This document shows, piece by piece, positions 1-12,890 of a DNA stretch of 64,000 nucleotides. Source of the DNA: Diospyros lotus (taxonomy: Eukaryota; Streptophyta; Magnoliopsida; Ericales; Ebenaceae); assembly GCF_014633365.1 (NCBI RefSeq), contig NC_068352.1:32087310-32151309 (forward strand). The letters run 5' to 3'. Made by a program: the position numbers and the translations under genes. The notes under the pieces were generated by a model, which worked only from the letters and a program-made list of their open reading frames with translations, was not told where the DNA came from and did not search any database. The stretch's first letter is position 1. Each line of letters begins with the position of its first letter.

Positions 1-360
1 CCCAACAGCCCGCCTGCTGCTGGGTGGGCGGACGTTGAAGTCTGCCCGTTCAATTTGGGCGGACTTCATCTATTCCCCTATTTTATTTGGACGCGTGTTT
101 CGAGGTAAAGTAGCAATTTCAAGGTAAGGGTATTTTTATCTTTTAATACTTTTAATCATCGTGTGTGTCAACCAATTCGGATCAAATAACATTTTTTTTT
201 ACTTTTTATAGAGAAAGCACAACAATTGATATTTTAGAGAGTGAGAGCGATTGGCATCTCAGTTCGCATAGTAAATTTAGTGTGCTCTCTAAATAAGGTT
301 AGCTATCATTTCCTATTTTTCTCATACTTTATAAAGTTGTATTCTATGATACTTTTTAAG
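1..360. other. Intergenic DNA, nothing recognised
   Basis: The first 70 bases are fairly GC-rich and the rest is AT-rich. I see no open frame, repeat boundary or RNA gene. It may be the edge of a feature that lies to the left of the window. Confidence 0.5.
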
Positions 361-639
361 CTTTTGGCTAACCATTATTCTTTTACTTTGTTGAGTTGAA
401 CGTTTAGTAATTAGAGGTTCGCATTGCCAATGCTAATTTTCACGTAAAATAGTGATTGATTCATAAATATGATATTAGCACTCTAAACTATTATTTAAGC
501 TTTTGGCTAGCCATTATTCTTCTACTCTATTGAGTTGAACCGTTTAGTAATTAGAGATTCGCATTGCCAATGCTAATTTTCACGTAAAATAGTGATTGAT
601 TCATAAATATGATATTAGCACTCTAAACTATTATTTAAG
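361..639. repeat. Tandem duplication, two copies of about 139 bp
   Basis: Copy one (361-499) and copy two (500-639) both begin with cttttggcta and end with ttatttaag. They differ at only a few positions, for example gaggttc versus gagattc. The low divergence indicates a fairly recent local duplication. There is no coding content. Confidence 0.9.
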
Positions 640-2159
640 GAGTAGTCAGGTGTTTTCATTACAAATGATATATATCATTCGTTCGAATGTACCAATTCAA
701 TGCTTAGGGATGCTCCATTAATTAACGGTTTATACTTTCATTGAGCTCTTATTAAGTTCTTCTACATGAGTATAAACAGGTGTTAGTATCACAAATGTGA
801 GCATTTCACTTCAAAAGTTTTCAAGTATTTAGAGAACTTCATCGGAATTCGAGAGTTCGTATTTCAATAAACATCTTTTATAGATTTACTCAATGAAGTA
901 TATATAGATTATTTTTTATTATTTTTACCTTATCTTTTTATAATTTTTATCATAAAATTACTCAATTTAAAGCTATAAATATTTTTTAATTTTTATAATA
1001 AAATTCTTACATACAAAAAAAAAAAAAAAAAATTATCTCGGTTGTGGGGACAAAACTTTTGTTTTTTTAGGACAGAAAATAACTGGACCATGAATAATCC
1101 AATTGTTTGGCAACAATGTGGGCCCCATTTAAAGATGACTATTGTTTTATTTGTTTTTAAGGAAAATGTATAGAGATCTCATGATCTCAAAAGTTGGAAA
1201 ATTAATTTGGAGGACCCCACAGGAAGCTTGACCTTTCATATGCCTCTCTTTGAATGGGTCTACTTGTGACAGTTAAATTATTTAGAGAATCATTAATTAG
1301 CATCACCACATTCCATGCTTGCGCAACTCTGATATTTTTAAATTAATTTGGAAAATTAATGATGTATCTAATTTTTAAATTAAATGTAAAAGTGTTTCCA
1401 AAAACGTCTTGTTTTGATATTTTTAAAATATTTTTTATCTTAAAATATTAAAAAAAACTAAAAAAAATTTTCCTAGCCATTTCCTGACATTTCAAAGCCA
1501 TTATATAATATTAAAAAAATATTATAAACATAATTCTAATTTTAAAAATGCGTTTTAGTTTCGTGATCACATTAAAGGCAGAAATAATTTCGTTTCTGTT
1601 TTCTTAGCAATCATGCTAGAGACAAAAGCAGCTTGTGTTTATGTTCGCTTGAATAGATAATAAAATTTATATTTATATTTGATTGATTAGTTATTTTTTT
1701 ATATTATAAATTATACTTACAAAAAAGTCACTATATTTTTTTTTCGTATGCATTTTTCTTATATTTCTATTTTTTATTTTATTAAAAAATATTATTTTAT
1801 CAATTTTATTTTATATCATATTCATTTAAAAAATATCATCTCAATGACAAGAGCCACCCCCAAAAAATATCAAATATCCAAGCCACAAAACTATGTGACC
1901 TAGTCATTGCCCTTTGTTACAGGGTGTTTGCCACAAAAATTGTCACTCTAGTGTATATGAAAAGGATGATGCTTTTTGGCCAGAGACTAATTAAGTCCAA
2001 TTTCTTGAGTCAAATATTAAAGTCTGCAAATTACAAGTAGATTTATTCATCAAACAGTCCAATGAGAATGAGTGTGACTAAGAACAACCTCCTTAAAGGA
2101 ATGGTCTTAATTTTATGGGATTTGAAAACAGTATTCTTAATTAATAATTTGGGTTACAA
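640..2159. other. Intergenic DNA; from about 1150 it is paralogous to sequence downstream of copy B
   Basis: AT-rich, without a credible gene. From about 1160 it matches 26490 onward (both contain tatagagatctcat and ggaggaccccacag), which marks the left part of the segmental duplication that also carries the receptor-kinase gene. Poly-A and poly-T runs occur near 1013-1031. Confidence 0.6.
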
Positions 2160-2650
2160 TCTAAGGTGAGTTGAGCTTTGCTGAGCTCTAACTTGAGTCA
2201 CGAGCAAGTTTGTCGGGTTGACGAGGTAAACTCGGTCTCATTAAAATCTATTATTTTACACGAATCTAATTTGTTATTTTGTTATATCGTATAGAAATAT
2301 ATTATATTATATTAAATGATTAAATTAATATATATAATAATTTTAAATATATTTAAATTAATTTTATTATTATAATAATTTAAAGTTTGATGACTTTATA
2401 TTAAATAATGTATTTATAAATGAATTTGTTCACGAATTTTTAATCGAGTATATTAATATTCTTGAACTTTTAGTCGAACATATTTGTGAATTTTAACGAT
2501 CCGAGTTTTAGTAAACTCAATATCGGATTGCTTATAAATCAAGTTTCAAAATTAGACTCAATCTTGATTCGTTTATTTTAACGAACGAGTTTTTGTCGAG
2601 CTAAACACTGAACTCCTCACGAATGATTTGAATCATTTGCGACCTTATTA
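2160..2650. repeat. Dispersed repeat rich in gagttt/aactcg words (copy 1)
   Basis: This block is full of short words such as gagttgagctttg, aactcaat and aacgagttttt, in a style common to non-autonomous repeats of plant genomes. A diverged paralogous copy lies at 27790-28400, in the same place relative to copy B, so it predates the duplication. No terminal repeats could be fixed by eye. Confidence 0.4.
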
Positions 2651-4137
2651 AAAACCACCAAATGTAGGGCTTGTTTGAGAAATGTGATTGATTAGATTTA
2701 ATTGATAAACAAAATATGTGTTTTATCTTACATGCATATTGAGGATCTAAATACCAAAGCAAAGCATATTCCACAAATGAGTCATTTTGGAAAGACTTGG
2801 TGCAACATGAGCCAACCACCTTACAACTCAAAATCAAATTGTTTACTAAAGAGCCTCAAAAATTAAGTTCAAACTTGTTTATTAACTAAATAAATGAACT
2901 TGAATAAGTTCTAATCAAACTATACTTCAAACCATTCTCAAGAGCAACCCAAGGAAAAGCAGTCATATGTGATTGGTACACCACGAGTGGAGAAATTCAT
3001 CTCTTAAACTTTAATCAATGGCTAAAAACTTCAATTTATACGAGAGTTCTTCCTATGGTCTTAATCCCTAAACAAGACAACAACATTGTTGAGCCATTGT
3101 CTTAACAACTGCAATGCCAACACAACTAAGAGATCTAAACTCAATCTCAACTCTCAAGACCTCAAATCCGATTTTCATATGCTATTTCACATCATAGAAC
3201 ATGCATTTGTGAAAACGACAAAAATCACATAGAAGTCTAAGTGAAATTTAACAAAGTTCATTTATAGAGAAATATTTTTAAAATAAAAAAATTCCATAAA
3301 AAATAACTCCATTTTACTAGTTATTTGGGGATTATGATGATCTAATCTACAAAATATCAGCAAGGCCTTCGAAGTAAGGTAAATGTTGTATCTTATATAA
3401 AGATTTTCAAATTATAGTGTGTAAATTGTCCTCTTTTGTGTGTCTGTGTGTGGCTCTTAGAGCTTTTTTAACAAAAAAGAAAGAAAGAAAACTTTATTTT
3501 TTCTAAGTAACCAAACTTAATTACTTCCAAATGCCTTTCAAACATAAAAAGGTTAAAAAGAATGGCTGCCAAATGGGCCCCCTTAAATAATCATAAGAAG
3601 AAGAAAACAACATGTTCCCAACGTTCCCAATTGTAGGCCCAGCGGGCAAGGGTTTAGGTCATCACTAAATGGGCTTGGAAGGCACATTTTGATTATAAGC
3701 CTTGACATCCTGAGCCCGCTTGCTAAAAATTCACAGAAATTTATGCAGGTCCATGGTAAATAGATTTTAGCAGCAAGATGGAATAAGAATGGCTTCCATG
3801 AACAATGTTGTTGACACAAATCAAAGAGCAAAATGAGAAAGTTCCTTAAATTACATGAGACTCAAATTCGCATTCTAAAATTAGGTGGAACAAAGCATCT
3901 TCAAGATGAACCTAACATATAAAGACTGACATTTACCATACAAACACACTAATAAAGAAAATCACAGGAAAGAGATTGATCAGTGTTCTTTTTGCTGTAA
4001 ATTCTTTTGTTGTAAAGAATTCGCCAATGAAGAGATAACAAATAAGCCAATCAAGGAAAAAGTACATATATGGTCATATTGTATGAAAGAAGATCAAAAT
4101 GAAAACATACCAAGATGACATGTAGCATTTGTCATTT
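2651..4137 (-). other. 3' flank and probable 3' UTR of receptor-kinase copy A
   Basis: Not coding. It aligns with 28400-28950 plus 30027-31204 downstream of copy B, apart from the CACTA-like insertion there. The block 3540-4137, next to the stop codon, is the best conserved and probably contains the 3' UTR of the minus-strand gene. I could not place a polyadenylation site with confidence. Confidence 0.5.
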
Positions 4138-5281
4138 CTAATCTCTCTTTTCCCAATACCCAGAATCCTTACTGATTGGGTAGAGATCACTAATTGGGTA
4201 GAGATCGCTAATAGATGTAGAAGACTCAGTCCATAGCCCATCAATTGACCTACTTTTGATTAGGCTATCTGTCATCTTTGCTTCTTGGCTGTCTTGCCAG
4301 CCATCCATCATTTTATTCAGCTTCATTTGGACATTAATTGAGTCAGTTCTATCTGAAACGGGTTCCTTAACAACTTTTCTGCCTTCAAGCATGCTCACAA
4401 CTGAAGACATAGTAGGCCTAAGTGATGGAGAGATATTAGTGCATAGAATAGCTACATTAATCACCACCATTGCCTCGTCTTTGTTGATGTCTGATCCCAA
4501 CTTTGGATCCACTACCTCCATCACCTTGCCTTCAGCCTTTAGTTCAAGTGCCTAAGCGAGAAACATAAAGCTATCTTAGAATTCAATCATATGCAATATC
4601 ATAGGTTGCAACGGCAAATAAGGGCCCCTAAGATTTGTTTCTTGAACATAGATTGAAATTATAACGAGTGTTTCACTACAAATAAGAAAATTGTCGCGGT
4701 AATTTGTAAATTCACAGGCCAACTTGTTTACCAATTTCCCTCTCTGACAATGATAATTGTGTTCCTTTACTTCACAATGGTATCAATCTGCTTCTTATAC
4801 AGCCATACAATTATATAGCATATTGATTTGGTCTCAACATTTAGCTGAGCTCAGTGAGTGAAAGGAAATACTTGAGTACCAACTGATGTAAGAAAGAAAG
4901 ATATCTGACTTACCCTATCAAGAAGATTAAAACAGGGATCTTTCGCCCTGAAATTAGTGTTACTTCTCCCGCTAACTATTTCCAGTGCAACAATTCCAAA
5001 GCTATATACGTCTGCTTTATCAGTCAGGTAACCGTGTAATGCATATTCTGGTGCCATATATCCACTGCATATCCAAATTATTACATTATCATTCTATGAG
5101 AATAGTCCTTTCCCATGCTTTAGTTACTATGAACAGTTATACATGGAAGGGGAAGAACACTTTGTTACAACTAGAAAATATATGAAAATGATTTTAATAA
5201 ACAATAATTAATTCATCAACTATGAATTAAAGCATATACTTACTAAGTTCCTGCAATTCTAGTGCTTATATGGGTATTATC
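4138..5281 (-). pseudogene. Detached kinase C-lobe and tail of copy A (end of exon 22, exons 23-24)
   Basis: These exons now lie beyond the copia 3' LTR, 9.3 kb from the rest of the kinase. Exon 22 resumes at 5281 with the activation-loop end ([10 protein letters not shown]), exon 23 carries [23 protein letters not shown], split here only by the intron that precedes it, and exon 24 holds the last kinase helices and a serine-rich tail. The tail has a small in-frame duplication, SDLYPI twice, where copy B has it once. The frame is otherwise intact to the TAG at 4138-4140. Both LTR and host gene are on the minus strand, so readthrough from the LTR into these exons is conceivable. Confidence 0.85.
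5277..5281. repeat. Target-site duplication of the copia element, one side
   Basis: Five bases, ttatc, repeated exactly at 14546-14550 on the other side of the element. Copy B has the unoccupied site gggtattatcctcttcatc near 32397-32415, with ttatc once. Confidence 0.95.
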
Positions 5282-6936
5282 TGTTGAGTTACATAGATCT
5301 TATCATATGCGCAGCGGAAATTAAAATTTAATTTGGAGGTATCCCGTTTTTCAGAAATTATGGTTTAATAAAACGAAGGCATAAACGAAAAATACCTCTT
5401 TGATGAAATCTTATTTCACCGTTAGATTTCCCGCCGTATAATCCTCCAAGTGTAGGATGCCGAGTCGGTCCACCCGAAATCACTTCTATTCAAGAATATC
5501 AAAGAGAGAAGATAAGTAGAAGAAATTTTTCACAAAAATTTCTAACTTACCTCTTGGATTCAAGAACACTTCTCCAAAATTCTCTCTACATTCAAGTGAA
5601 TCAAGAAGACACTTATGAGAGAAAATAAGAGTTTGGAGCTATTTATAGTTCCAATTAAAAACTATTCTTCATTAAATGGGTTGGGCTTCTCAAGCCCATT
5701 CCATTTAATGCAATTGGACCAAGCCCAATCCAATGGAATTTATTTGAATCCAATAGTGACATTGGGCCAAGCCTAATGTACTAGCAAAAGGCCCAACCCA
5801 ATCTATGATTAAATAATTACATTCATAATATAATTATTTAATTACTCTTATTTATCCAATAAATAAATGCACTATAATTAGTAATTATAAAATTACTAAT
5901 TTATTTATTTTCTCTTTGAAAGTAATTTCTTTTTGGGTGGGACTTTCTGGGTCCACAAATAAATTGGCAACAAGAATAATCAACAATTAATTCTCGTAAA
6001 CCATGAGTGACATCTAGCAATATATCATGATTACCCAATTTATTGTGAAGCGGGTATTGTGAACCTTTTACTACGTTACCATACAATACGGTCCTTCTAT
6101 CATCCTATATCCCGACAAGATATGAGATCATGGTCAGTAGGTCGAATCTCTTAATCTTGTCATATGACCAAATCCAAAATCAATCTTGACAAATTATGAC
6201 ACAACCCGTATGGAACAAATTCCATCGTCATATTACCTCGGCCAAGGATTTATCGTCAAGTGATTACTGGATCGCATAGGATATCCTCCTCATAAATCTC
6301 GAGGTGATAGATTCCATGTCTAATGCACACATACCTCATGTATCACTGAATCAGGCACATAGATACGTATGATTATCCTTGATTAGAACAACCACATGAT
6401 ATCGTTGATATCCTAATCCACCAATACACAGATATCCATGTCATCTCAGGTCTAAGGACTAGTTGTAAAATCGCAGCTAACATTAAATCATTGACCCGTG
6501 AGAAATAACCCATGTGATTTAATGTTAACAGTCCCGTTCAGTGAACTCGTTCTTGTAACGAGCACCCACTTATCTTCCTTCTATAGCTCATACAGAATGG
6601 CACGAGACTCACCAACCTTATCTTTCAGTATCTCATACTGAAACAAGGAGGAAGACAATGTGCTGGCCTTTACGAGTTGCTATCATCCATGATAGGAATT
6701 CTATGGCCAGGAACATGTTTATAGTATAACAAATTGTGGATTATCCGTAACTCGTATTCTTAACACTTAAGAATGGTATCCACTTCTTATTATACTAATG
6801 GATATATGTTTTATAATTTAAACCATATTGCAATTTAAATAAAAACATAAACTTGCCATTTAAATAATATTTAAAGAATTACAAGATCGAGTCCCTTTGT
6901 GTCACTGGAACTGGTCTTTAGGGCTCATATCTAACA
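5282..6936 (-). repeat. 3' LTR of the copia element
   Basis: On the minus strand it runs from TGTTAGATATGAG to ...TAACTCAACA, with the usual TG..CA ends. It has the same length (1655 bp) as the other LTR and reads the same wherever compared. It lies upstream of the detached kinase exons of copy A, in the same orientation. The short open frame inside it (5901-6086) is not considered a gene. Confidence 0.95.
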
Positions 6937-6948
6937 ATCTCCCACTAG
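6937..6948 (-). other. Polypurine tract of the copia element
   Basis: On the minus strand the bases just before the 3' LTR read AGTGGGAGAT, a purine-rich run directly abutting the LTR, as expected for the plus-strand primer of an LTR retrotransposon. Confidence 0.8.
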
Positions 6949-6950
6949 CA

Positions 6951-9900
6951 CTAAGACCATTCAGTGTGGTATCTCATACCCCACCTATCTAGATGAAAAT
7001 CTAGTTGCTTCTGGTTCATGGCCTTAGTCAGTGGATCTGCTGCATTCTGTGATGTATCTATTCTCTGCACATTGACATCTCCTCTACCAATGATCTCTCT
7101 AATGAGATGGAAGCGTCTTTCAATATGTTTGGACTTCTGGTGAGACCTCGGTTCCTTAGCTTGCGCTATGGCTCCATTGTTGTCGCAAAACAAGGGGACG
7201 GCAGACTTTATAGAAGGAACCACTCCAAGTTCTGTCACAAACTTTTTGACCCAGACTGCTTCCTTTGCAGCATCCGATGCTGCAATATACTCGGCTTCTG
7301 TTGTAGAATCGGCAGTCGTATCCTGTTTGGAACTCTTCCAACTGAATACTCCTCCGTTGCAGGTAAACACATATCCAGAGATAGACTTTCTATCATCAAC
7401 ATCTGATTGAAAATCAGAATCTGTGTAACCCTCCACTTTCAATTCTCCTTCACCATAAGTAAGGATCAAATCCTTAGTTCTTTTCAAATATTTAAGGATA
7501 TTCTTAACGGCAATCCAGTGTTGCTCACCTGGATTAGACTGATATCTGCTTGTAACACTTACAGCATGAGCAATATCAGGCCTAGTACATAGCATTGCAT
7601 ACATTAGGCTTCCTATTGCTGAAGCATAAGGAATCCTAGACATGCGTTCTCTCTCTTCTTGTGTCTTGGGGCACATATCACGAGAGAGGTGGATTCCATG
7701 TCTAAAGGGCAACAGTCCTCTTTTGGAATCTTCCATGTTGAACCTCTTCAACACTCTTTCTATGTACTTATTTTGGGAGAGTCCTATCAATCTCTTGGTT
7801 CTATCTCTATAGATCCGTATACCGAGAATATAGGCTGCTTCTCCCAAATCTTTCATGGAGAACTTACTTGACAACCAGACCTTTATTTTTGACAACAACC
7901 CTACATCATTCCCAATGAGTAAGATATCATCTACATATAAGACCAAAAATGCTATTGCACTCCCACTAGCCTTTTTATAAACACAGGGTTCATCAACGTT
8001 TTGTATGAAACCAAACGATTTGACTTCATCATCAAAACGAATGTTCCAACTTCTGGATGCTTGCTTAAGACCATAAATGGATCTCTTAAGCTTGCATACC
8101 TTCCCTGCGTTAACTTTAGGTGTGAAGCCTTCAGGTTGTTCCATATAGATTTCCTGATCTATATAACCATTTAAGAAAGCTGTTTTCACATCCATTTGCC
8201 AAATCTCATAGTCATAATGAGCAGCAATGGCTAGTAAAATTCTGATGGATTTAAGCATGACGACTGGAGAAAAGGTTTCTTCATAGTCAATCCCTTGTCT
8301 TTGTCGATAACCTTTTGCCACAAGTCTTGCTTTATAGGTCTCTACCTTTCCATCTGAACCTATCTTCTTCTTGAAGACCCATTTACAACCAATAGGTACT
8401 ATACCTTCTGGTGGATCTACAAGAGTCCAGACTTGGTTCTCATACATGGAATCCATTTCAGATTTCATGGCTTCTAGCCATCTTTTCGAGTCGATATCTG
8501 ATATCGCCTCTTGGTAAGTGGTAGGATCATCTGAGTGATCATTGTCTCCTACAAGGAACAACTCTTGTTCATTTAGAAAACCATATCTCTCGGGTTGATG
8601 GGGTATCCTCTCACTTCTTCTAATGGGACGTGCAACACTCGACCCTGGCTCCTCAATTGGTACTTGGACATCTCGTGGCATAGTTTCAGGCTCGGTGAAC
8701 CCTTCACCAAGTTCTATTTTCCTTTCATTGCCTCTTTCTTGAATAAACTCTTTTTCAAGAAAAATGGCATTCCTGCTTACAACTACTTGTTGCAGTTCAG
8801 GAATATAGAACTCATATCCTAAGGTATCTTTAGGATAACCCACGAAACTACCCTTTAAAGATCGTGTCTCAAGTTTCTCTGATTTAAGCTTTTTCACAAA
8901 AGCTGTACATCCCCAAATCTTAACATGTTTAAGACTGGGCTTCCTATCAAACCATATCTCATGTGGTGTTGTAGGAACTGACTTGGAAGAAACTCTGTTT
9001 AAGATATATATTGCAGTAAGAAGGGCGTGTCCCCATAGAAACAAAGGTAAGTCTGTACAACTTAACATACTTCGAACCATATCTAATAAAGTCCGATTCC
9101 TTCTTTCTGAAACTCCATTCAGTTGAGGCGTTCCTGGTGGGGTCCGTTGTGAAATAATACCTGAGACTTTAAGAAAATCTTCAAACTCGTTACTAAGATA
9201 CTCACCTCCACGATCTGATCGTAAGGCCTTTATCTTTTTACCAGTTTGATTTTCTACTTCAGCTTTAAAATCTTTGAACATTTCAAAAGATTCAGATTTA
9301 TGTCTCATGAGATAAACATATCCATATCTAGACATATCATCTGTAAAAGTTATAAAGTATTGATAACCTCCTCGGGCTATTACATTAATAGGCCCACACA
9401 CATCCGAATGTATAAGTCCTAACAATTCTGTGACCCTTATACCTTGCCCAGTAAAAGGCAATTTGGTCATCTTTCCAAGGATACAAGATTCACAAGTTGG
9501 ATATGGTTCAGAACCTAATGGACCCAAAAGCCCATCTTTCTCCAACTTAGTGATTCTGTCATCCCCTATATGACCCAATCTGTAATGCCACAGAATTTTA
9601 GAATTTGGGTTATCACGTGGTCTCTTATTATTATTTGATACATGCAGATGCTCACTATTATCAACAGTCACATTCAAAATGTAAAGACTATTGACAAAAT
9701 TACCAGTAGCAATCAATTTATTTCTAAAATAAATTTCACAAACATTATTCTTAAAAGAAAATTCATAATTTTCTTTCACCAATACAGGAATAGAAATAAT
9801 GTTCTTAAAAGCTCCAGGTACACATAAACAATTGTTTAAAATTAAACTATGTTCATGTGATAAAATTAAAGATACAGTGCCGATAGCTGTGGCTGCAACT

Positions 9901-10862
9901 CTTGCCCCATTTGCTACCTTTAGCACAATCTCATTATCTGCAAGCCTTCTACTTTGTTCCAGATCCTGTATAGATGCACAAACATGAGTTGTCGCTCCAG
10001 AATCTAGAATCCATAAAGTAGAAGAGTAAGCAATGGAAAAATACTCATGAACTATCATCATACCTGTCGCTTCCTTCTTCAAGGAACTAAGGTAATCTTT
10101 ACAGTTCCTTTTCCAATGTCCCTCTTTGCCACAATGGAAACATTTTCCTTTGGCAACAGTTTTTCCCTTCTTCTTTTCAATCACTTTAGTTGCTTGGGTG
10201 GCCTTCTTTTTACCTTTCCCCTTTCTAGTCTTACTAGTAGAGGACACAGCCATCACAGTGCCTGTTTTCATGGTACTCTGGGCCGTTATTAGCATATTCA
10301 TAAGTTCCGCCGGGGTACACTCAATCTTGTTCATATAGAAGTTTGAAATAAAACCCCCATACGAATCTGGCAAAGACTGAAGAATTGCATCTATTTGAAG
10401 ATATTGATGCATTGGAGCATCTAATTCATTCAGTTTATCCATCCAGGAGATCATTTTGAGAACATGGTCTCCAACTGATCCTCCAGCAGACATCTTTGCT
10501 CGAAAGATTGATTTAGATATCTCATATCTAGCACTTCGACTTCGCTCACCATACAACTCTTGTAAACGAGCAATAATCGAATACGCATTTGGCATCTTAT
10601 TATGCTGCCGCTGTAACTCTTGACTCATAGTAAGCAAGATGTAACTCTTAGCAACAAGATCATCATCTTGCCACTTATTGAGTGTATCTTGTTCCTCCTG
10701 AGTAATATGTTCAACAGTTGGCTCAGGGATAGGCGTTTCCAAGATATATGTGATTTTTTCCAAGTTTGTAATCAATTTCAAATTTAGAAGCCAGTCGTTG
10801 AAATTTGGTCCAGTTAGCCGGTTTGCGTCAACAAATTTAGAAAGTGCATTTAGTGAAGCCAT
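6951..10862 (-). CDS. Intact Ty1-copia gag-pol polyprotein, 1303 aa
   Basis: A single uninterrupted frame that supplies the retrotransposon's structural and enzymatic proteins. The N-terminal part (about 1-240) is a copia-type Gag, followed by a CCHC zinc knuckle at 241-254 ([14 protein letters not shown]). The aspartic protease shows DSGA with the aspartate at 287. The integrase follows, with an HHCC region ([12 protein letters not shown] ... CESC) and a DDE core visible as HSDVCGP, FTDDMSR and NGVSERRNR. The reverse transcriptase has [28 protein letters not shown] and the catalytic YVDDILL, and RNase H shows EGYTDSDF and [14 protein letters not shown]. The order protease-integrase-RT-RNase H is diagnostic of copia. 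The stop lies 15 bp from the 3' LTR. All expected catalytic motifs are present, so it may be functional. Several open frames on the opposite strand here are shadows. Confidence 0.96.
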   Translation of the reverse strand: MASLNALSKFVDANRLTGPNFNDWLLNLKLITNLEKITYILETPIPEPTVEHITQEEQDTLNKWQDDDLVAKSYILLTMSQELQRQHNKMPNAYSIIARLQELYGERSRSARYEISKSIFRAKMSAGGSVGDHVLKMISWMDKLNELDAPMHQYLQIDAILQSLPDSYGGFISNFYMNKIECTPAELMNMLITAQSTMKTGTVMAVSSTSKTRKGKGKKKATQATKVIEKKKGKTVAKGKCFHCGKEGHWKRNCKDYLSSLKKEATGMMIVHEYFSIAYSSTLWILDSGATTHVCASIQDLEQSRRLADNEIVLKVANGARVAATAIGTVSLILSHEHSLILNNCLCVPGAFKNIISIPVLVKENYEFSFKNNVCEIYFRNKLIATGNFVNSLYILNVTVDNSEHLHVSNNNKRPRDNPNSKILWHYRLGHIGDDRITKLEKDGLLGPLGSEPYPTCESCILGKMTKLPFTGQGIRVTELLGLIHSDVCGPINVIARGGYQYFITFTDDMSRYGYVYLMRHKSESFEMFKDFKAEVENQTGKKIKALRSDRGGEYLSNEFEDFLKVSGIISQRTPPGTPQLNGVSERRNRTLLDMVRSMLSCTDLPLFLWGHALLTAIYILNRVSSKSVPTTPHEIWFDRKPSLKHVKIWGCTAFVKKLKSEKLETRSLKGSFVGYPKDTLGYEFYIPELQQVVVSRNAIFLEKEFIQERGNERKIELGEGFTEPETMPRDVQVPIEEPGSSVARPIRRSERIPHQPERYGFLNEQELFLVGDNDHSDDPTTYQEAISDIDSKRWLEAMKSEMDSMYENQVWTLVDPPEGIVPIGCKWVFKKKIGSDGKVETYKARLVAKGYRQRQGIDYEETFSPVVMLKSIRILLAIAAHYDYEIWQMDVKTAFLNGYIDQEIYMEQPEGFTPKVNAGKVCKLKRSIYGLKQASRSWNIRFDDEVKSFGFIQNVDEPCVYKKASGSAIAFLVLYVDDILLIGNDVGLLSKIKVWLSSKFSMKDLGEAAYILGIRIYRDRTKRLIGLSQNKYIERVLKRFNMEDSKRGLLPFRHGIHLSRDMCPKTQEERERMSRIPYASAIGSLMYAMLCTRPDIAHAVSVTSRYQSNPGEQHWIAVKNILKYLKRTKDLILTYGEGELKVEGYTDSDFQSDVDDRKSISGYVFTCNGGVFSWKSSKQDTTADSTTEAEYIAASDAAKEAVWVKKFVTELGVVPSIKSAVPLFCDNNGAIAQAKEPRSHQKSKHIERRFHLIREIIGRGDVNVQRIDTSQNAADPLTKAMNQKQLDFHLDRWGMRYHTEWS

Positions 10863-11051
10863 TTGATATATCTGCAGAAAATAAGTAGATTATTAGATAT
10901 CTTGTTTTCTTAACTATCTGATTTTGGTCTTTAAATCAAACAGTACCTCCCACTGAGTTTTTCAAATTCCTTACTCCCATTTAAAGGAACAAGCAAATTC
11001 ACATTGGCATGAATTCTAGTGGGTATTTGGATTCTTATTAATTTTATTACT

Positions 11052-11265
11052 CCTCACATAATAGATTCTTGGAATAATAAATTCAATAAGTGGACTACGC
11101 TTGTCCAGTACATCTTATGTACGACCCAAATATTTTGTTTCGGCTCCCAGTCCAATATACCTCACATAATAGTTTCTTGGCAATTGAACATAGTTAAATC
11201 ATACCATCACGCTGACAAGTCTACACAGTTGAATATCGATTGCCTCACATAATAGATTCTTGGGT
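11052..11265. repeat. Three spaced direct repeats in the copia leader
   Basis: The sequence cctcacataatagattcttg occurs at 11052 and 11243, and with one change (gtttc) at 11160. The copies sit about 108 and 83 bp apart, with unrelated sequence between them. Function unknown; they could be leader RNA signals or relics of a longer duplication. Confidence 0.75.
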
Positions 11266-12036
11266 CACGATATTTGTGCATCCCCATCTCATCAAATGTT
11301 TTAAATAGAAATTAAAGTATTTTAATCAATGTGCAACCCCTATGTATCCATAGCCGATCAACACACAAATTAAAAAGCCCCAATTTCTACCGTGATGGAG
11401 AGCCCCGATTAGATTGTCTTAACTCTTAAGGTCCAACCGGTTACAATTTAATTTTATAAATATGGGAGATTTTTTAATTAATTGGTCTCACTTTTCACAT
11501 GCAACGTTTTAACATACATCAACTATGTAAATAAACATTGCATAAAATTAGTCGATATGGTCATGGACTCAATCATGCATTCTAAGCGCAATTCCAGCCA
11601 TTGGAATTGTGCGGTGCATTCGTGGGTGAATAAATAAGGAAACGCCTATAACTATTACAAACATAACCCTTTCACATAGGGTCTTCATTTCCTTGATTAT
11701 TTTGCCATCAATGACTTCACTCCAAGCCGTGCCTCGATTGATGTGAATCCATTGCTTTTACAATTTACTATAAACTACTTTTACAATAAAATTAAAACAA
11801 TAAATAATTATTTTACAACCGTCATGAAAAAGACGGCTACCTTCGGCACGCAGGCCGTTAAATAAAATAATCCATACATCCACATCACACATACATCATC
11901 CATGTAGTGTCCTAAGTCCATGACCATTACCGATATGCAACAAGGCATCCACAACATGCTATTAACAATTAAAAGCATATTATAAGCAATCATATGATTA
12001 TTGGACAATTGTATAACTAATTATACATTGGTATTT

Positions 12037-12360
12037 TTTTTAAATAATAAAATAAATAAATAAAATAATAATAACAATTATTATTATTTATTTTATTCAT
12101 TATTATTATTATTTTAAATAAAACAAATAAATAAAACAAATAATAATAACAATTATTATTATTTATTTTATTCATTATCATTATTATTTTAAATAAAACA
12201 AATAAATAAAACAAATAATAATAACAATTATTATTATTTATTCTATTTTTATTTTTAAATAATAAAACAAATAAATAAAACAAATAATAATAACAATTAT
12301 TATTATTTATTTTATTATTATTATTTTTATTTAAAACAATTAAAAATAATAATAAATAAA
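12037..12360. repeat. AT-rich minisatellite, four units of about 69-75 bp
   Basis: The core ataacaattattattattt recurs with its c at 12075, 12150, 12225 and 12294, so the spacings are 75, 75 and 69. All are multiples of three, so the sense strand encodes a repeated peptide rich in N and Y. The core is nearly self-complementary and could form hairpins. Confidence 0.85.
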
Positions 12361-12384
12361 TAAATCTGCCAATGGCAGACAGAG

Positions 12385-12700
12385 GGGGGGGCCAGCCCCC
12401 ACTGCGCGCACAGTGCGCGCGCATAGTGCGCGCACTGCGCGCGCATTCCGCGCGGTGGTGCGCGGGCGGGGCCCGCGCACCCACCAGCGCGCGGCGCTGG
12501 TGCGCGGGCCCTGCCCGCGCCCCTGCCCGCGCGGCGCGGGCTAGCCCCGCGCCTTGCGCGCATCTGGGCGCGCCCATGCGCGCCCAGCGCGCCCAACGCT
12601 CGCGTCTGGGCGCGCTGGGGCGCGCCCAGCACGCACCCAGCGTGCTGGTTGCCCCCCGGGATGCACCCGGTACTGCCCGTCCGTCCCGAAACAAATTTCG
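12385..12700. other. GC-rich island in the copia leader
   Basis: About 300 bp made almost entirely of gcgc, gcgcgc and gggcgcgcc words in an otherwise AT-rich region. Many segments are mutually complementary, for example gcgcgcgcac and gtgcgcgc, so the RNA would be strongly structured. The open frames seen on both strands here are rich in R, A, G and P and are typical composition artefacts. Confidence 0.85.
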
Positions 12701-12876
12701 ATACTTCCAGCTACGCCAAAACTGATTCCAGCACTGTCTAACAGTGTTAAATCAGTTTTAAAACGCTGCCGGCATGCAACTCTTCTTCGGATCTCATCCA
12801 AAATTGTTTTATTTTTCAAAATACCAATTCAATGTCCAATAATCACATGAATAAAACCATAAAACTGAAAAACGAT

Positions 12877-12889
12877 GGCTCTGATACCA
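12877..12889 (-). other. Primer-binding site of the copia element
   Basis: On the minus strand it reads TGGTATCAGAGCC, one base inside the 5' LTR. This is the standard plant copia primer-binding site, complementary to the 3' end of initiator methionine tRNA. Confidence 0.93.
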
Positions 12890-12890
12890 C

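Larger units (their letters stand above)
10863..12890 (-). other. Long 5' leader of the copia element
   Basis: About 2 kb between the primer-binding site and the gag start, long for a copia leader. It contains three spaced copies of cctcacataatagattcttgg-like sequence starting at 11052, 11160 and 11243, an AT-rich minisatellite at about 12037-12360 and a GC-rich island at 12385-12700. No recognisable protein is encoded. A 225-codon frame on the element's sense strand (12017-12694) spans both the island and the minisatellite but looks like a by-product of their composition. Confidence 0.7.

Noticed and set aside
5901..6086. 61-codon frame in the LTR, repeated at 13510-13695
   Set aside because: It is the same LTR sequence twice; no known LTR protein, and short frames are expected by chance.
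7107..10338. Several open frames of 60-100 codons on the plus strand
   Set aside because: They lie antisense to the intact copia gag-pol and have no independent signature.
12372..12850. Overlapping Arg/Ala/Pro-rich frames on both strands
   Set aside because: They are by-products of the GC-rich island; several frames are open at once on both strands.
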